Below, piece after piece: positions 57,467 through 64,000 of a stretch of 64,000 nucleotides of DNA. The first letter of the stretch is position 1. Every line of letters begins with the position of its first letter. This DNA is from Rhodospirillales bacterium. GTDB lineage: Bacteria; Pseudomonadota; Alphaproteobacteria; Rhodospirillales; Defluviicoccaceae. Position numbers and translations under genes: made by a program. Where the stretch lies: the NCBI GenBank assembly GCA_016712375.1, contig JADJRE010000012.1, positions 62,001 to 126,000 on the forward strand, given 5' to 3'. The notes below the pieces were generated by a model, which worked only from the letters and a program-made list of their open reading frames with translations, did no database searches and was not told where the DNA came from.

Positions 57467-59089
57467 ATGACGATGGCGAGCGCCGAGAGGGCCGTGGCCG
57501 ACACTATAGAAATGGGCGGCGCTTCCAGTGCACCGCAAAAGCCGGCTGGCGACCCAGAACCGGCGAAGCAAGAGCTTTTTGCCGACCGCATCAAGGTTTA
57601 TCCGCGGTCGATCCAGGGATACTGGCGGCGGATCAAATGGTGGGTGGTCGCCGTCTTGCTCGGCCTCTACTACCTCGCACCCTGGATCCGCTGGGACCGT
57701 GGCCCGGGCGCCCCCGATCAGGCGCTACTGCTCGACATGCCCGGTCGCCGCGCTTACTTCTTCGGCCTCGAGATCTGGCCGCAGGAGATTTATTACCTCA
57801 CCGGTTTGCTCATCCTGGGCGCTATTGGTCTTTTTCTCGTAACTGCTTGGGCAGGACGCGTCTGGTGCGGCTTCACCTGCCCGCAAACGGTTTGGACCGA
57901 CCTCTTCATGTGGGTGGAGCGCAAGATCGAGGGCGATCGCAATGCCCGCATCCGCCTCGACAAGGCTCCGTTCAGCCTCGACAAGGCGAGGAAGAAGATA
58001 CTTAAGCACGGCACCTGGCTGTTGATTGCGCTTGCCACCGGCGGCGCCTGGATCATGTATTTCTACGACGCGCCGACGCTGGTGCTCGACATTCTCCATG
58101 GCGACGTGTCGACCACGGTGGTTGCCTTCATTGCGCTGTTCACCGGCACCACCTACCTGCTCGCCGGCTGGGCGCGCGAACAGGTGTGCATCTACATGTG
58201 CCCCTGGCCGCGCTTCCAGGGAGCGATGTTCGACGAAGACTCGCTGATCGTAACGTACGAGGAGTGGCGCGGCGAACCGCGCGGCGGTGCGCGCAAGCGC
58301 CAATCCTTCGACGGCCGTGGCCACTGCGTCGATTGTGGCATGTGCTGGCAGGTCTGCCCGACCGGGGTCGACATCCGCAAAGGCCAGCAGATGGCCTGCA
58401 TCGGTTGCGGCCTGTGCATCGACGCCTGCAACAGCGTGATGCCGCGCTTTGGTCTGCCGCCCGAACTGATCACCTATGATTCGATAGCCAATCAGGTCGC
58501 TCGCTCACGCGGTGAAAAGACCCGCATCCGCCTCATCCGGCCTCGGACGATCGCCTACATGGGGGTGCTGGCGATTGTGGCCGGGGTGATGGTTTTCAGC
58601 CTGTCCACCCGCTCCCGCCTGGAGGTTAATGTCATTCCCGACCGACAGCCGCTCTATGTCAAGCTGGCCGACGGTTCGATCCGCAACGGGTACACCTTCA
58701 AAATTCTCAACATGCAGCGCGAACCCAAAGCTTACTTGCTTGCCACGGACGGATTGATCGGTGCCGAAATCAGTGTGCTCGGCCGGCACCAGGACAGCGG
58801 CCCCTACATCGAACTGCACGTCGGCCCGGACGAAATCGGCACTTTCAAGCTGTTCGTCAAAGCGCCTGCCGAAAGCTTGTCCGGAAAGCTGACCAATTTC
58901 GGCTTCTATCTGATCGACCAGGGACGCGGGAGAGCATTCAGTACGGCCGTGTTCAATGGCCCGGCGCCCCGCGCGAGCATGCCCCGTGTTTGGCGGCTCC
59001 GGGAGCTAAGGCGATGGGGCGACAGCGAGCCGACGGCTGGTGGTATCCCTGGATCTTCGTCGCGGGCATGCTGGTGGTTATTGCTGTGA
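57467..59089 (+). CDS. ccoG: Cbb3 oxidase assembly ferredoxin-type protein CcoG (FixG/RdxA)
   Basis: Membrane protein proposed to reduce Cu(II) for oxidase assembly. About five spans are seen. VWCGFTCPQTVWTDLFMWVE (Cys pair) and two ferredoxin clusters, CVDCGMCWQVCPTG and CIGCGLCIDACN, lie in the middle, then a C-terminal immunoglobulin-like domain. The last 35 residues as read (after VFNGPAP) are unlike the family and overlap ccoH. In another frame a TAA at 59007-59009 follows VFGGSGS, so a single-base error near 58970 is likely and the real end is near 59009. The start is uncertain between 57428, 57467 and 57473. Confidence 0.93.
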   Translation: MTMASAERAVADTIEMGGASSAPQKPAGDPEPAKQELFADRIKVYPRSIQGYWRRIKWWVVAVLLGLYYLAPWIRWDRGPGAPDQALLLDMPGRRAYFFGLEIWPQEIYYLTGLLILGAIGLFLVTAWAGRVWCGFTCPQTVWTDLFMWVERKIEGDRNARIRLDKAPFSLDKARKKILKHGTWLLIALATGGAWIMYFYDAPTLVLDILHGDVSTTVVAFIALFTGTTYLLAGWAREQVCIYMCPWPRFQGAMFDEDSLIVTYEEWRGEPRGGARKRQSFDGRGHCVDCGMCWQVCPTGVDIRKGQQMACIGCGLCIDACNSVMPRFGLPPELITYDSIANQVARSRGEKTRIRLIRPRTIAYMGVLAIVAGVMVFSLSTRSRLEVNVIPDRQPLYVKLADGSIRNGYTFKILNMQREPKAYLLATDGLIGAEISVLGRHQDSGPYIELHVGPDEIGTFKLFVKAPAESLSGKLTNFGFYLIDQGRGRAFSTAVFNGPAPRASMPRVWRLRELRRWGDSEPTAGGIPGSSSRACWWLLL

Positions 59090-59523
59090 ACGTTGTGCTC
59101 GTGATGTATGCAATCGATACCTTCCCGGGTCTGGATACCGAGGACGCCTACCAGAAGGGTATTGCCTACAACGAAACGCTGGCGGCATCGCGAGCGCAGG
59201 AAGCCCGCGGCTGGCGCGTCAACGTCCAATTTTCCCCCAAGCCGGCGATGTCTCCTGATGCCGCGGGCGCTGTGCATCGCGGCGAACTCGTCGTCACCCT
59301 GTTGGACAACGCGGGTGAACCATTGCGAGGACTCGACGTCACGGCGGCACTGGTTCGACCGACGAACAGCGGCTTTGACACCAAGCTCGCGCTGGAGCCG
59401 CAAGGCCTTGGTGAGTATCGGGCAGAGGCTGCATTGCCCCTCCCCGGACAGTGGGATGTTCGTGTCTCGGCGCGGCACGGCGAAGACAGTTTCTTCGCAA
59501 CACGGCGGATCATCGTGCGATGA
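59014..59523 (+). CDS. ccoH: FixH/CcoH family cbb3 assembly protein
   Basis: A 169-residue membrane-anchored protein. One N-terminal span (WIFVAGMLVVIAVNVVLVMY, about residues 10-30) is followed by the FixH motif FPGLDTEDAYQKGIAYNETL and a periplasmic beta-sandwich. It interacts with cbb3 subunits during assembly. I chose the ATG at 59014; an ATG at 58990 in frame is inside ccoG. It overlaps ccoI by 4 bases. Confidence 0.93.
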   Translation: MGRQRADGWWYPWIFVAGMLVVIAVNVVLVMYAIDTFPGLDTEDAYQKGIAYNETLAASRAQEARGWRVNVQFSPKPAMSPDAAGAVHRGELVVTLLDNAGEPLRGLDVTAALVRPTNSGFDTKLALEPQGLGEYRAEAALPLPGQWDVRVSARHGEDSFFATRRIIVR

Positions 59524-62000
59524 CCGAAGGCATCGGGCCGTCGCAGCCGGCCGATGCCGATGCCGAGCAATCTTCTAGCACCGCGCCGACGCGCGCGGTC
59601 TGGACCGACGTGATTTCACCTCCTGCCGCCGCCTGCGCCCACTGCGGCACGCCGTCCCCGGCCGCCGGCGACACCGGCTTTACTTTCTGCTGCTCCGGCT
59701 GCGAGGCAGCCTATGCCATGGTTTCCGGCCTTGGCCTGGAAGCCTACTACCAGCGACGCAGTATCGATCCGGAGCAGCGGCCGCTGCGCCCGGAGACCGA
59801 GCCGGCGGTACTTGATTTGGATAGCTGGGTGCGCGCCGACGACGACGGCACGGCATCGATCAGCCTGCTGGTCGAGGGTCTGCATTGTGCCGCCTGCGTC
59901 TGGCTGATCGAAGCAGTTCTGACCCGCCATCCTGGGGTTGTCGCCGCCCGCATCAACATGACCACGCGCCGGCTTCAGCTGCGCTGGCGGGAGGTGGAGA
60001 CGACGCCGGAGCAGCTGATCGACACCGTGGGGCGGCTCGGCTATCGGCTGGTGCCATACGACCCTGCCTGCCTGGAAGCCGGCGGCGCGGATGAAGAGAA
60101 GGCGCTGTTGCGGGCCATGGCGGTGGCGGGTTTTGCCGCCGGTAACGTCATGCTGCTGTCGGTATCCGTCTGGGCCGGCCATGCCGAAGGTATGGGTGCC
60201 GGCACTCGCACCTGGTTTCACTGGCTTTCGGCGCTGATCGCGCTACCGGCGATTGCTTACGCCGGCCGCCCTTTCTTCCGGGCCGCGTGGGGCGCCCTGC
60301 GGACGCGCCACGTCACAATGGACGTGCCGATATCGATCGGCGTGCTGCTGGCAGCGGCGATGAGCGTGCAGCAGACAGTCGCTGGCGCTCAGCATGCCTA
60401 CTTTGATGCGGCGATCGGACTGCTGTTCTTCCTGCTGATCGGCCGCTACCTCGACCGCCGCGCGCGCGGCCGGGCGCGCTCCTCGGCGGAACAGTTGCTG
60501 GCGCTTGCCGCACGCGCGGTCACGGTCGTCAATGCCGATGGTACGCGGCATGTGCTGCCCCCGCACCGGGTGCTTCCCGGCGCTCGCGTGCTTGCAACAG
60601 CGGGCGAGCGTATCGCCGTGGACGGCCGCGTTGTCGAGGGAAACAGTACTGTCGATACCAGCCTGATCGACGGTGAGAGCACGCCCAAGCCGGCAGGCCG
60701 GGGCACGCCTGTTTTCGCCGGTACGCTGAACCAGTCGGCGGTGCTGTTGATCGAGGTCACCGCGACCGGCGAGAACACGCTGCTGGCCGAGATCGCCCAG
60801 CAGGTGGAACTCGCCGAACAGCAGCGCGGCCGCTATGTCGTGCTGGCCGACCGGGTGGCGCGGCTCTACGCGCCGGTGGTGCATACCGCGGCACTTTCGA
60901 CGTTTCTGCTCTGGTGGGGGTTGTTTGGCGTCCCCTGGCAGCAGGCGATGATGAACGCCATTGCCGTGCTGATCATAACCTGTCCGTGCGCGCTTGGCCT
61001 CGCCGTGCCGGCCGTACAGGTGGTAGCGACCGGGAGGTTGCTGCGCCGGGGAATCCTGGTGAAGTCCGCGACAGCTCTGGAACGTTTGGCGGAGGCCGAC
61101 ACCGTTGTCTTCGACAAGACGGGCACGCTGACAGAAGGCCGGCCGAAGCTCATCCCAGACGCGGCGCTCGACGGCGCTACACTGTCCCAGGCGGCGGCGC
61201 TGGCTGCCGGCAGCCGGCATCCGCTGGCGCGAGCCCTGGTCGAGGCTGGCGAAGCCGCGGGGTGGTTGCCGCAGGCGGCCTTGGAGGTGCGAGAGATTGC
61301 CGGCTGCGGTCTTGAACGCCAGACGGCCGCCGGCATCGTCCGGCTGGGCAGCGCAGCGTTCTGTGGGCTCGCCGAAGACAGCAGCGGCGCCGGACCGAGC
61401 GACGAGGCGCGACCGGAACTCTGCTTCATCCGCCCGGAACAGCCATCCGTGCGCTTCCGGTTCGAGGATGCGCTGCGCATGGACGCGGCGGACGTCGTGC
61501 TAAGGCTGCGCGAACGCGGCTACCCGCTGCTACTGCTCTCCGGCGACCGCGCGCCCGTGGTGAGCCGGACGGCGAAAGAAGTCGGCATCGAGCGATGGGA
61601 GGCGGTGCTACGGCCGACCGACAAGCTGGCGAGGTTGACGGAGCTGGCGGCGGCGGGGCGGCGCGTGCTCATGATCGGTGACGGGCTGAACGACGCACCG
61701 GCACTCGCCGCGGCGCACGCATCGATGTCGCCGTCGAGCGCTATCGACGTCGCCCAGACGGCGGCCGATGCGGTATTTCAGGGCTCGCGTCTCGCGCCGG
61801 TCTTGGAAGCCGTCAGAGTCGCCCAGCGCGCCCGGGCGCTGGTGCGGCAGAACCTGGTTCTGTCGCTGGGCTACAACCTGATCGCCGTGCCATTGGCGAT
61901 CGCGGGCCAGGTGACGCCGCTGATCGCCGCCGTGGTGATGTCCACCTCGTCGCTGCTGGTGATCGTCAACGCGCTGCGGCTGAACCGCGCGCGCGTCTGA
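59520..62000 (+). CDS. ccoI: Copper-transporting P1B-type ATPase CcoI (FixI)
   Basis: Exports copper to the periplasm for oxidase assembly. The 826-residue protein has an N-terminal Cys-rich zinc-ribbon-like part (CAHCGTPSPA, FCCSGCEAAY), an HMA domain with GLHCAACVWLIEAVL (about residues 119-133), and eight spans. The metal-binding motif is CPCALGLAVP (about 491), the phosphorylated Asp is in VFDKTGTLTEG (about 535) and the hinge is GDGLNDAPALAAAHAS (about 720). The order ccoGHIS after ccoNOQP confirms the name. Confidence 0.96.
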   Translation: MTEGIGPSQPADADAEQSSSTAPTRAVWTDVISPPAAACAHCGTPSPAAGDTGFTFCCSGCEAAYAMVSGLGLEAYYQRRSIDPEQRPLRPETEPAVLDLDSWVRADDDGTASISLLVEGLHCAACVWLIEAVLTRHPGVVAARINMTTRRLQLRWREVETTPEQLIDTVGRLGYRLVPYDPACLEAGGADEEKALLRAMAVAGFAAGNVMLLSVSVWAGHAEGMGAGTRTWFHWLSALIALPAIAYAGRPFFRAAWGALRTRHVTMDVPISIGVLLAAAMSVQQTVAGAQHAYFDAAIGLLFFLLIGRYLDRRARGRARSSAEQLLALAARAVTVVNADGTRHVLPPHRVLPGARVLATAGERIAVDGRVVEGNSTVDTSLIDGESTPKPAGRGTPVFAGTLNQSAVLLIEVTATGENTLLAEIAQQVELAEQQRGRYVVLADRVARLYAPVVHTAALSTFLLWWGLFGVPWQQAMMNAIAVLIITCPCALGLAVPAVQVVATGRLLRRGILVKSATALERLAEADTVVFDKTGTLTEGRPKLIPDAALDGATLSQAAALAAGSRHPLARALVEAGEAAGWLPQAALEVREIAGCGLERQTAAGIVRLGSAAFCGLAEDSSGAGPSDEARPELCFIRPEQPSVRFRFEDALRMDAADVVLRLRERGYPLLLLSGDRAPVVSRTAKEVGIERWEAVLRPTDKLARLTELAAAGRRVLMIGDGLNDAPALAAAHASMSPSSAIDVAQTAADAVFQGSRLAPVLEAVRVAQRARALVRQNLVLSLGYNLIAVPLAIAGQVTPLIAAVVMSTSSLLVIVNALRLNRARV

Positions 62001-62194
62001 TGGAGGTTTTGCTGTGGCTGATTCCAGCGGCGCTGGCTCTCGGCCTGCTCGGGTTAATCGCTTTCCTGTGGGCGTTGAAGAGCGGCCAGTTCGACGATCT
62101 CGACGGCGCCGCCAACCGCATTCTGTTTGACGACGACGAGGAACGGCCGCGCACGGATCCGGTGTCGCCGCCAAAAAAGGAGCATGATGTGTAG
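62000..62194 (+). CDS. ccoS: Cbb3 oxidase assembly protein CcoS
   Basis: A 64-residue protein with one membrane span (LIPAALALGLLGLIAFLWAL) followed by KSGQFDDLDGAANRILFDDD, the CcoS signature. It is needed for cofactor insertion into the oxidase. The ATG overlaps the ccoI stop. Last gene of the cbb3 block. Confidence 0.95.
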   Translation: MEVLLWLIPAALALGLLGLIAFLWALKSGQFDDLDGAANRILFDDDEERPRTDPVSPPKKEHDV

Positions 62195-62290
62195 AGCGAT
62201 GCGTTCGAAAAAAGGTTGTCATCGTGAGCGGCAGCAAACGGTACCGCTTAAGAGGGCAGCCTCACGACAGTGTTCTCTGCTGATCACAGC

Positions 62291-62313
62291 AAAAGGGCCG
62301 GCGATGCCGGCCC
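62291..62313 (-). terminator. Rho-independent terminator of the hsp20 gene
   Basis: Read on the minus strand, GGGCCGGC pairs with GCCGGCCC around a 3-base loop and is followed by TTTT. It lies about 30 bases beyond the Hsp20 stop codon and faces ccoS, so it may serve both strands. Confidence 0.75.
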
Positions 62314-62343
62314 GCAAAGGAAGTGGTCGTAAGCCTGTGTCGC

Positions 62344-62877
62344 TCAAGCGGCCTGCTGTTCGATCCTGGCCCCTTCACCGGTGATCGGGATCCGCCGCGC
62401 CTGGAGCTTCGCTTCTGGGTTCTTCGGCAGGCTGACGGTGAGGATGCCGTCAGCGAAGCGCGCCGACACCTTCTCGCTGAGAACCTCGGCGTCGATCGGG
62501 ATACGCCGCTCGAAGGCTCCATACGAGCGTTCGGAGTAGGTGTAGCCCTGCTCTTTCTCGGTCTTCTCCTGCTTCTTCTCGCCACGAATAGACAGCACGT
62601 TGTCGGTCAGGGTGACCTCTACGTCCTTGTCCTGCAGACCTGGCAACTCGGCGCACACGACGATTTCGTCATCCTTCTCCTTCAGCTCGATACGCGGAGA
62701 GATCATCGTACCGCTGCGTTCGCTCCGCCCCACACCCGGCACGTCGAAGCCGCGCCACAGGTCCTCGAACAGACGATCCATTTCGCGCTGGAACGACATC
62801 AGCGGGTGTTCGACGCTCCGCCCGGCAGCGACATCGCGGCCGCGCGCCCACGGAATCAACTCACGCATATTGAACAT
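62344..62877 (-). CDS. Small heat shock protein, Hsp20/alpha-crystallin family
   Basis: ATP-independent chaperone that holds unfolding proteins. The 177-residue product has an N-terminal arm (MSFQREMDRLFEDLWRGFDV). The alpha-crystallin domain comes next: ISPRIELKEKDDEIVVCAEL, then DVEVTLTDNVLSIRGEKK and the closing FADGILTVSLPKN (about residues 148-160). A C-terminal IPI-type motif (RRIPITGE) follows. The ATG at 62877 is behind AAAGGAGGAG. The 5' leader folds into hairpins that may act as a thermometer. Confidence 0.94.
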   Translation of the reverse strand: MFNMRELIPWARGRDVAAGRSVEHPLMSFQREMDRLFEDLWRGFDVPGVGRSERSGTMISPRIELKEKDDEIVVCAELPGLQDKDVEVTLTDNVLSIRGEKKQEKTEKEQGYTYSERSYGAFERRIPIDAEVLSEKVSARFADGILTVSLPKNPEAKLQARRIPITGEGARIEQQAA

Positions 62878-62980
62878 TTTCTCCTCCTTTCGAAGCGAGA
62901 CAACATTCGGCGGTGATTGCGGTCGCTCTAGCGAGCCGAAGCTCCGCCGCCGGCCCCGATACGTCGGCGACCGGCATCCA
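62878..62980 (-). promoter_or_regulatory. Candidate ROSE-type RNA thermometer in the hsp20 leader
   Basis: Minus-strand leader of about 100 bases. It contains a hairpin GCCGG-TCG-CCGA-CGTA-TCGG-GG-CCGGC, a GAGC-UUCG-GCUC hairpin (62933-62944), and just before the start UCUCGCUU-CGAAA-GGAGGAGA, where the Shine-Dalgarno (62883-62888) faces UCGCU (62894-62898). The U(U/C)GCU motif opposite the Shine-Dalgarno is the hallmark of ROSE elements. TTGAAC at 63009-63004 may be the -35 box. Pairing was done by eye. Confidence 0.5.
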
Positions 62981-63128
62981 TTACGTAGTTCTTGCTGTAC
63001 AATGTTCAAGTCGGGTGCGGATCGAAAGATGCATGGCCGTCCCGCAATTGTGCGATGGCGGCGATGGCCTATCGCGCGTCGTCTGCGAACGGCGATCCGC
63101 CGACTAGGAGTTAGGGGCTCCCAACTAT

Positions 63129-64000
63129 CTAGCTACTGCGGCGGAATTGCTTCGCCAGTTGCAGGCCCTGGCGCTGGTAGGAGGAGCCGATGCCGCTGCC
63201 GTACAGCCGTTCCGGGGTTGCGGTGAGCCGCTCATATACCAGGCGGCCGACGAGCTGGTCGTGGCGGAGCACAAACGGCACTTCAAACGAGCGGATCTCC
63301 AGTACCGCGCGGGAACCCTCGCCGCCGGCCCCGGCGTAGCCGAAGCCCGGATCGAAGAAGCCGGCATAGTGCACGCGGAATTCGCCCACCCGGGTGTCGT
63401 ACGGCCGCATCTCGGCGGCGTGGTCGGGCGGCACGGTAACCGACTGCTTGGACGCCAGGATGTAGAAGTCACCGGGATCCAGGACGACGCAGCCCTGCGC
63501 GTCCGGCACCACCGGTTCCCAGAATTCGGCAGGATGGTAATGATCGATCCGGCCGAGGTCGATCAGCCCGGCATGCCGGCGCGCCCGCCAGCCGACCGGC
63601 CGGCCGTCGCACGGCGCCAGATCAACGGTGACCGCTATACCCTCGTCAATATCAGCCGCACCAGCGCCCCTGCCCTCCCCCGCATCCACGAGCGGCACCT
63701 CCCGGTGCAGCCGGCGCAGTGCGGTGTCGGTTGCTGGCGGGCTGCCGCGCCTAAGCCTGAGTTGGCTGACGCTGGTGCCACGGCGAACGACAATGCTGAA
63801 GGTACGCGGACTGATTTCAGCGAAGAGCGGACCCTTGTATCCCGCAGCCACCTGGTCAAAAACGGCGGAGTTGTCGGTGATCAGCCGCGTGAAGACGTCG
63901 AGCCGCCCGGTGGAGCTCTTGGGGTTGGCCATCGCCGAGGTTCGGTGCTTCAGCGCCAGGCTCTCCAGCAGCGGAACCACGTAGACGCAGCCTTTCTCCA
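63129..64000 (-). CDS. dcd: 2'-deoxycytidine 5'-triphosphate deaminase, 5' end outside the window
   Basis: Deaminates dCTP to dUTP for thymidylate synthesis. This is the long alphaproteobacterial form, with two related domains. Seen are VVPLLESLAL, MANPKSSTGRLDVFTRLITD, PLFAEISPRTFSIVVRRG and LSQLRLRRG in the first, and FYILASKQSVTVPPDHAAEM, then GFFDPGFGYAG in the second. The ending (SYQRQGLQLAKQF) is complete at 63129. The reading continues open to the window edge (EKGCVYVVP), so the start codon lies beyond 64000. The internal GTG at 63980 is not the start. Confidence 0.9.
   Translation of the reverse strand, partial: EKGCVYVVPLLESLALKHRTSAMANPKSSTGRLDVFTRLITDNSAVFDQVAAGYKGPLFAEISPRTFSIVVRRGTSVSQLRLRRGSPPATDTALRRLHREVPLVDAGEGRGAGAADIDEGIAVTVDLAPCDGRPVGWRARRHAGLIDLGRIDHYHPAEFWEPVVPDAQGCVVLDPGDFYILASKQSVTVPPDHAAEMRPYDTRVGEFRVHYAGFFDPGFGYAGAGGEGSRAVLEIRSFEVPFVLRHDQLVGRLVYERLTATPERLYGSGIGSSYQRQGLQLAKQFRRSS

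Noticed and set aside
1..64000. CRISPR arrays, tRNA or rRNA genes, prophage or integrase genes
   Set aside because: I looked through the gaps for regularly spaced repeats, cloverleaf-like sequences and phage genes and saw none. The only mobile element is the IS630 copy in marC.

Overview
The window looks like part of the chromosome of a high-GC alphaproteobacterium, most likely in the Rhodospirillales or a near relative. Reasons are the mdh-sucC-sucD-sucA-sucB order, the ccoNOQP-ccoGHIS block, the long two-domain dCTP deaminase, the msrPQ pair, and rplU-rpmA-obg followed by proBA-nadD-rsfS. Polyhydroxyalkanoate (PHA) genes and polyphosphate genes within one window would suit a storage-polymer-cycling organism such as a Defluviicoccus-like glycogen accumulator. 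That genus-level idea is inference only.

Layout. 0.2-1.5 kb: murein endopeptidase MepA and a small unknown protein. 1.6-7.7 kb: PHA cluster with a phasin, two MaoC-type hydratases, a PhaC-like synthase with a Cys nucleophile, then the class III synthase pair phaE-phaC. 7.8-13.2 kb: promoter, rplU, rpmA, obgE, proB, proA, nadD, rsfS. 13.2-22.1 kb: DUF3616 protein, msrPQ, TPR protein, SDR protein, NfeD-slipin pair, DUF3429 protein and an RlmD-type RNA methyltransferase. 22.2-24.9 kb: a very long PHB-depolymerase-like esterase with unusual extensions. 25.1-32.8 kb: TCA operon. 33.1-41 kb: ggt, rlmI, fabD, aspS (minus) and rnd. 41-42.7 kb: a secreted galactose-oxidase-like copper radical oxidase. 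42.9-49 kb: polyphosphate module ppx, pap, ppk and a SixA-type phosphatase. 49.2-50.9 kb: marC split by an IS630-family element. 51-53.5 kb: a membrane protein and an SLC13 permease. 54-62.2 kb: cbb3 oxidase operon and its assembly genes. 62.3-64 kb: Hsp20 with a possible ROSE-type RNA thermometer leader, and a truncated dcd.

How the parts fit. The phasin, hydratases and synthases make and coat PHA from (R)-3-hydroxyacyl-CoA, and the esterase may degrade it. Ppk and Pap interconvert polyphosphate and nucleotide phosphate, and Ppx hydrolyses polyphosphate. The TCA operon and cbb3 oxidase supply reducing power and microaerobic respiration.

Sequence quality. At least eleven recognisable genes (proB, nadD, rsfS, the PHB-depolymerase-like gene, sucD, ggt, rlmI, fabD, aspS, ppx, ppk) carry one or more single-base frameshifts, and ccoO carries one in-frame stop. 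Several shifts lie in short homopolymers, and many affected genes are normally essential. The likeliest explanation is uncorrected sequencing error rather than gene decay. For these genes I give one span covering the whole gene and name the break points. The first 9.6 kb shows none. No tRNA, rRNA or CRISPR array was seen.
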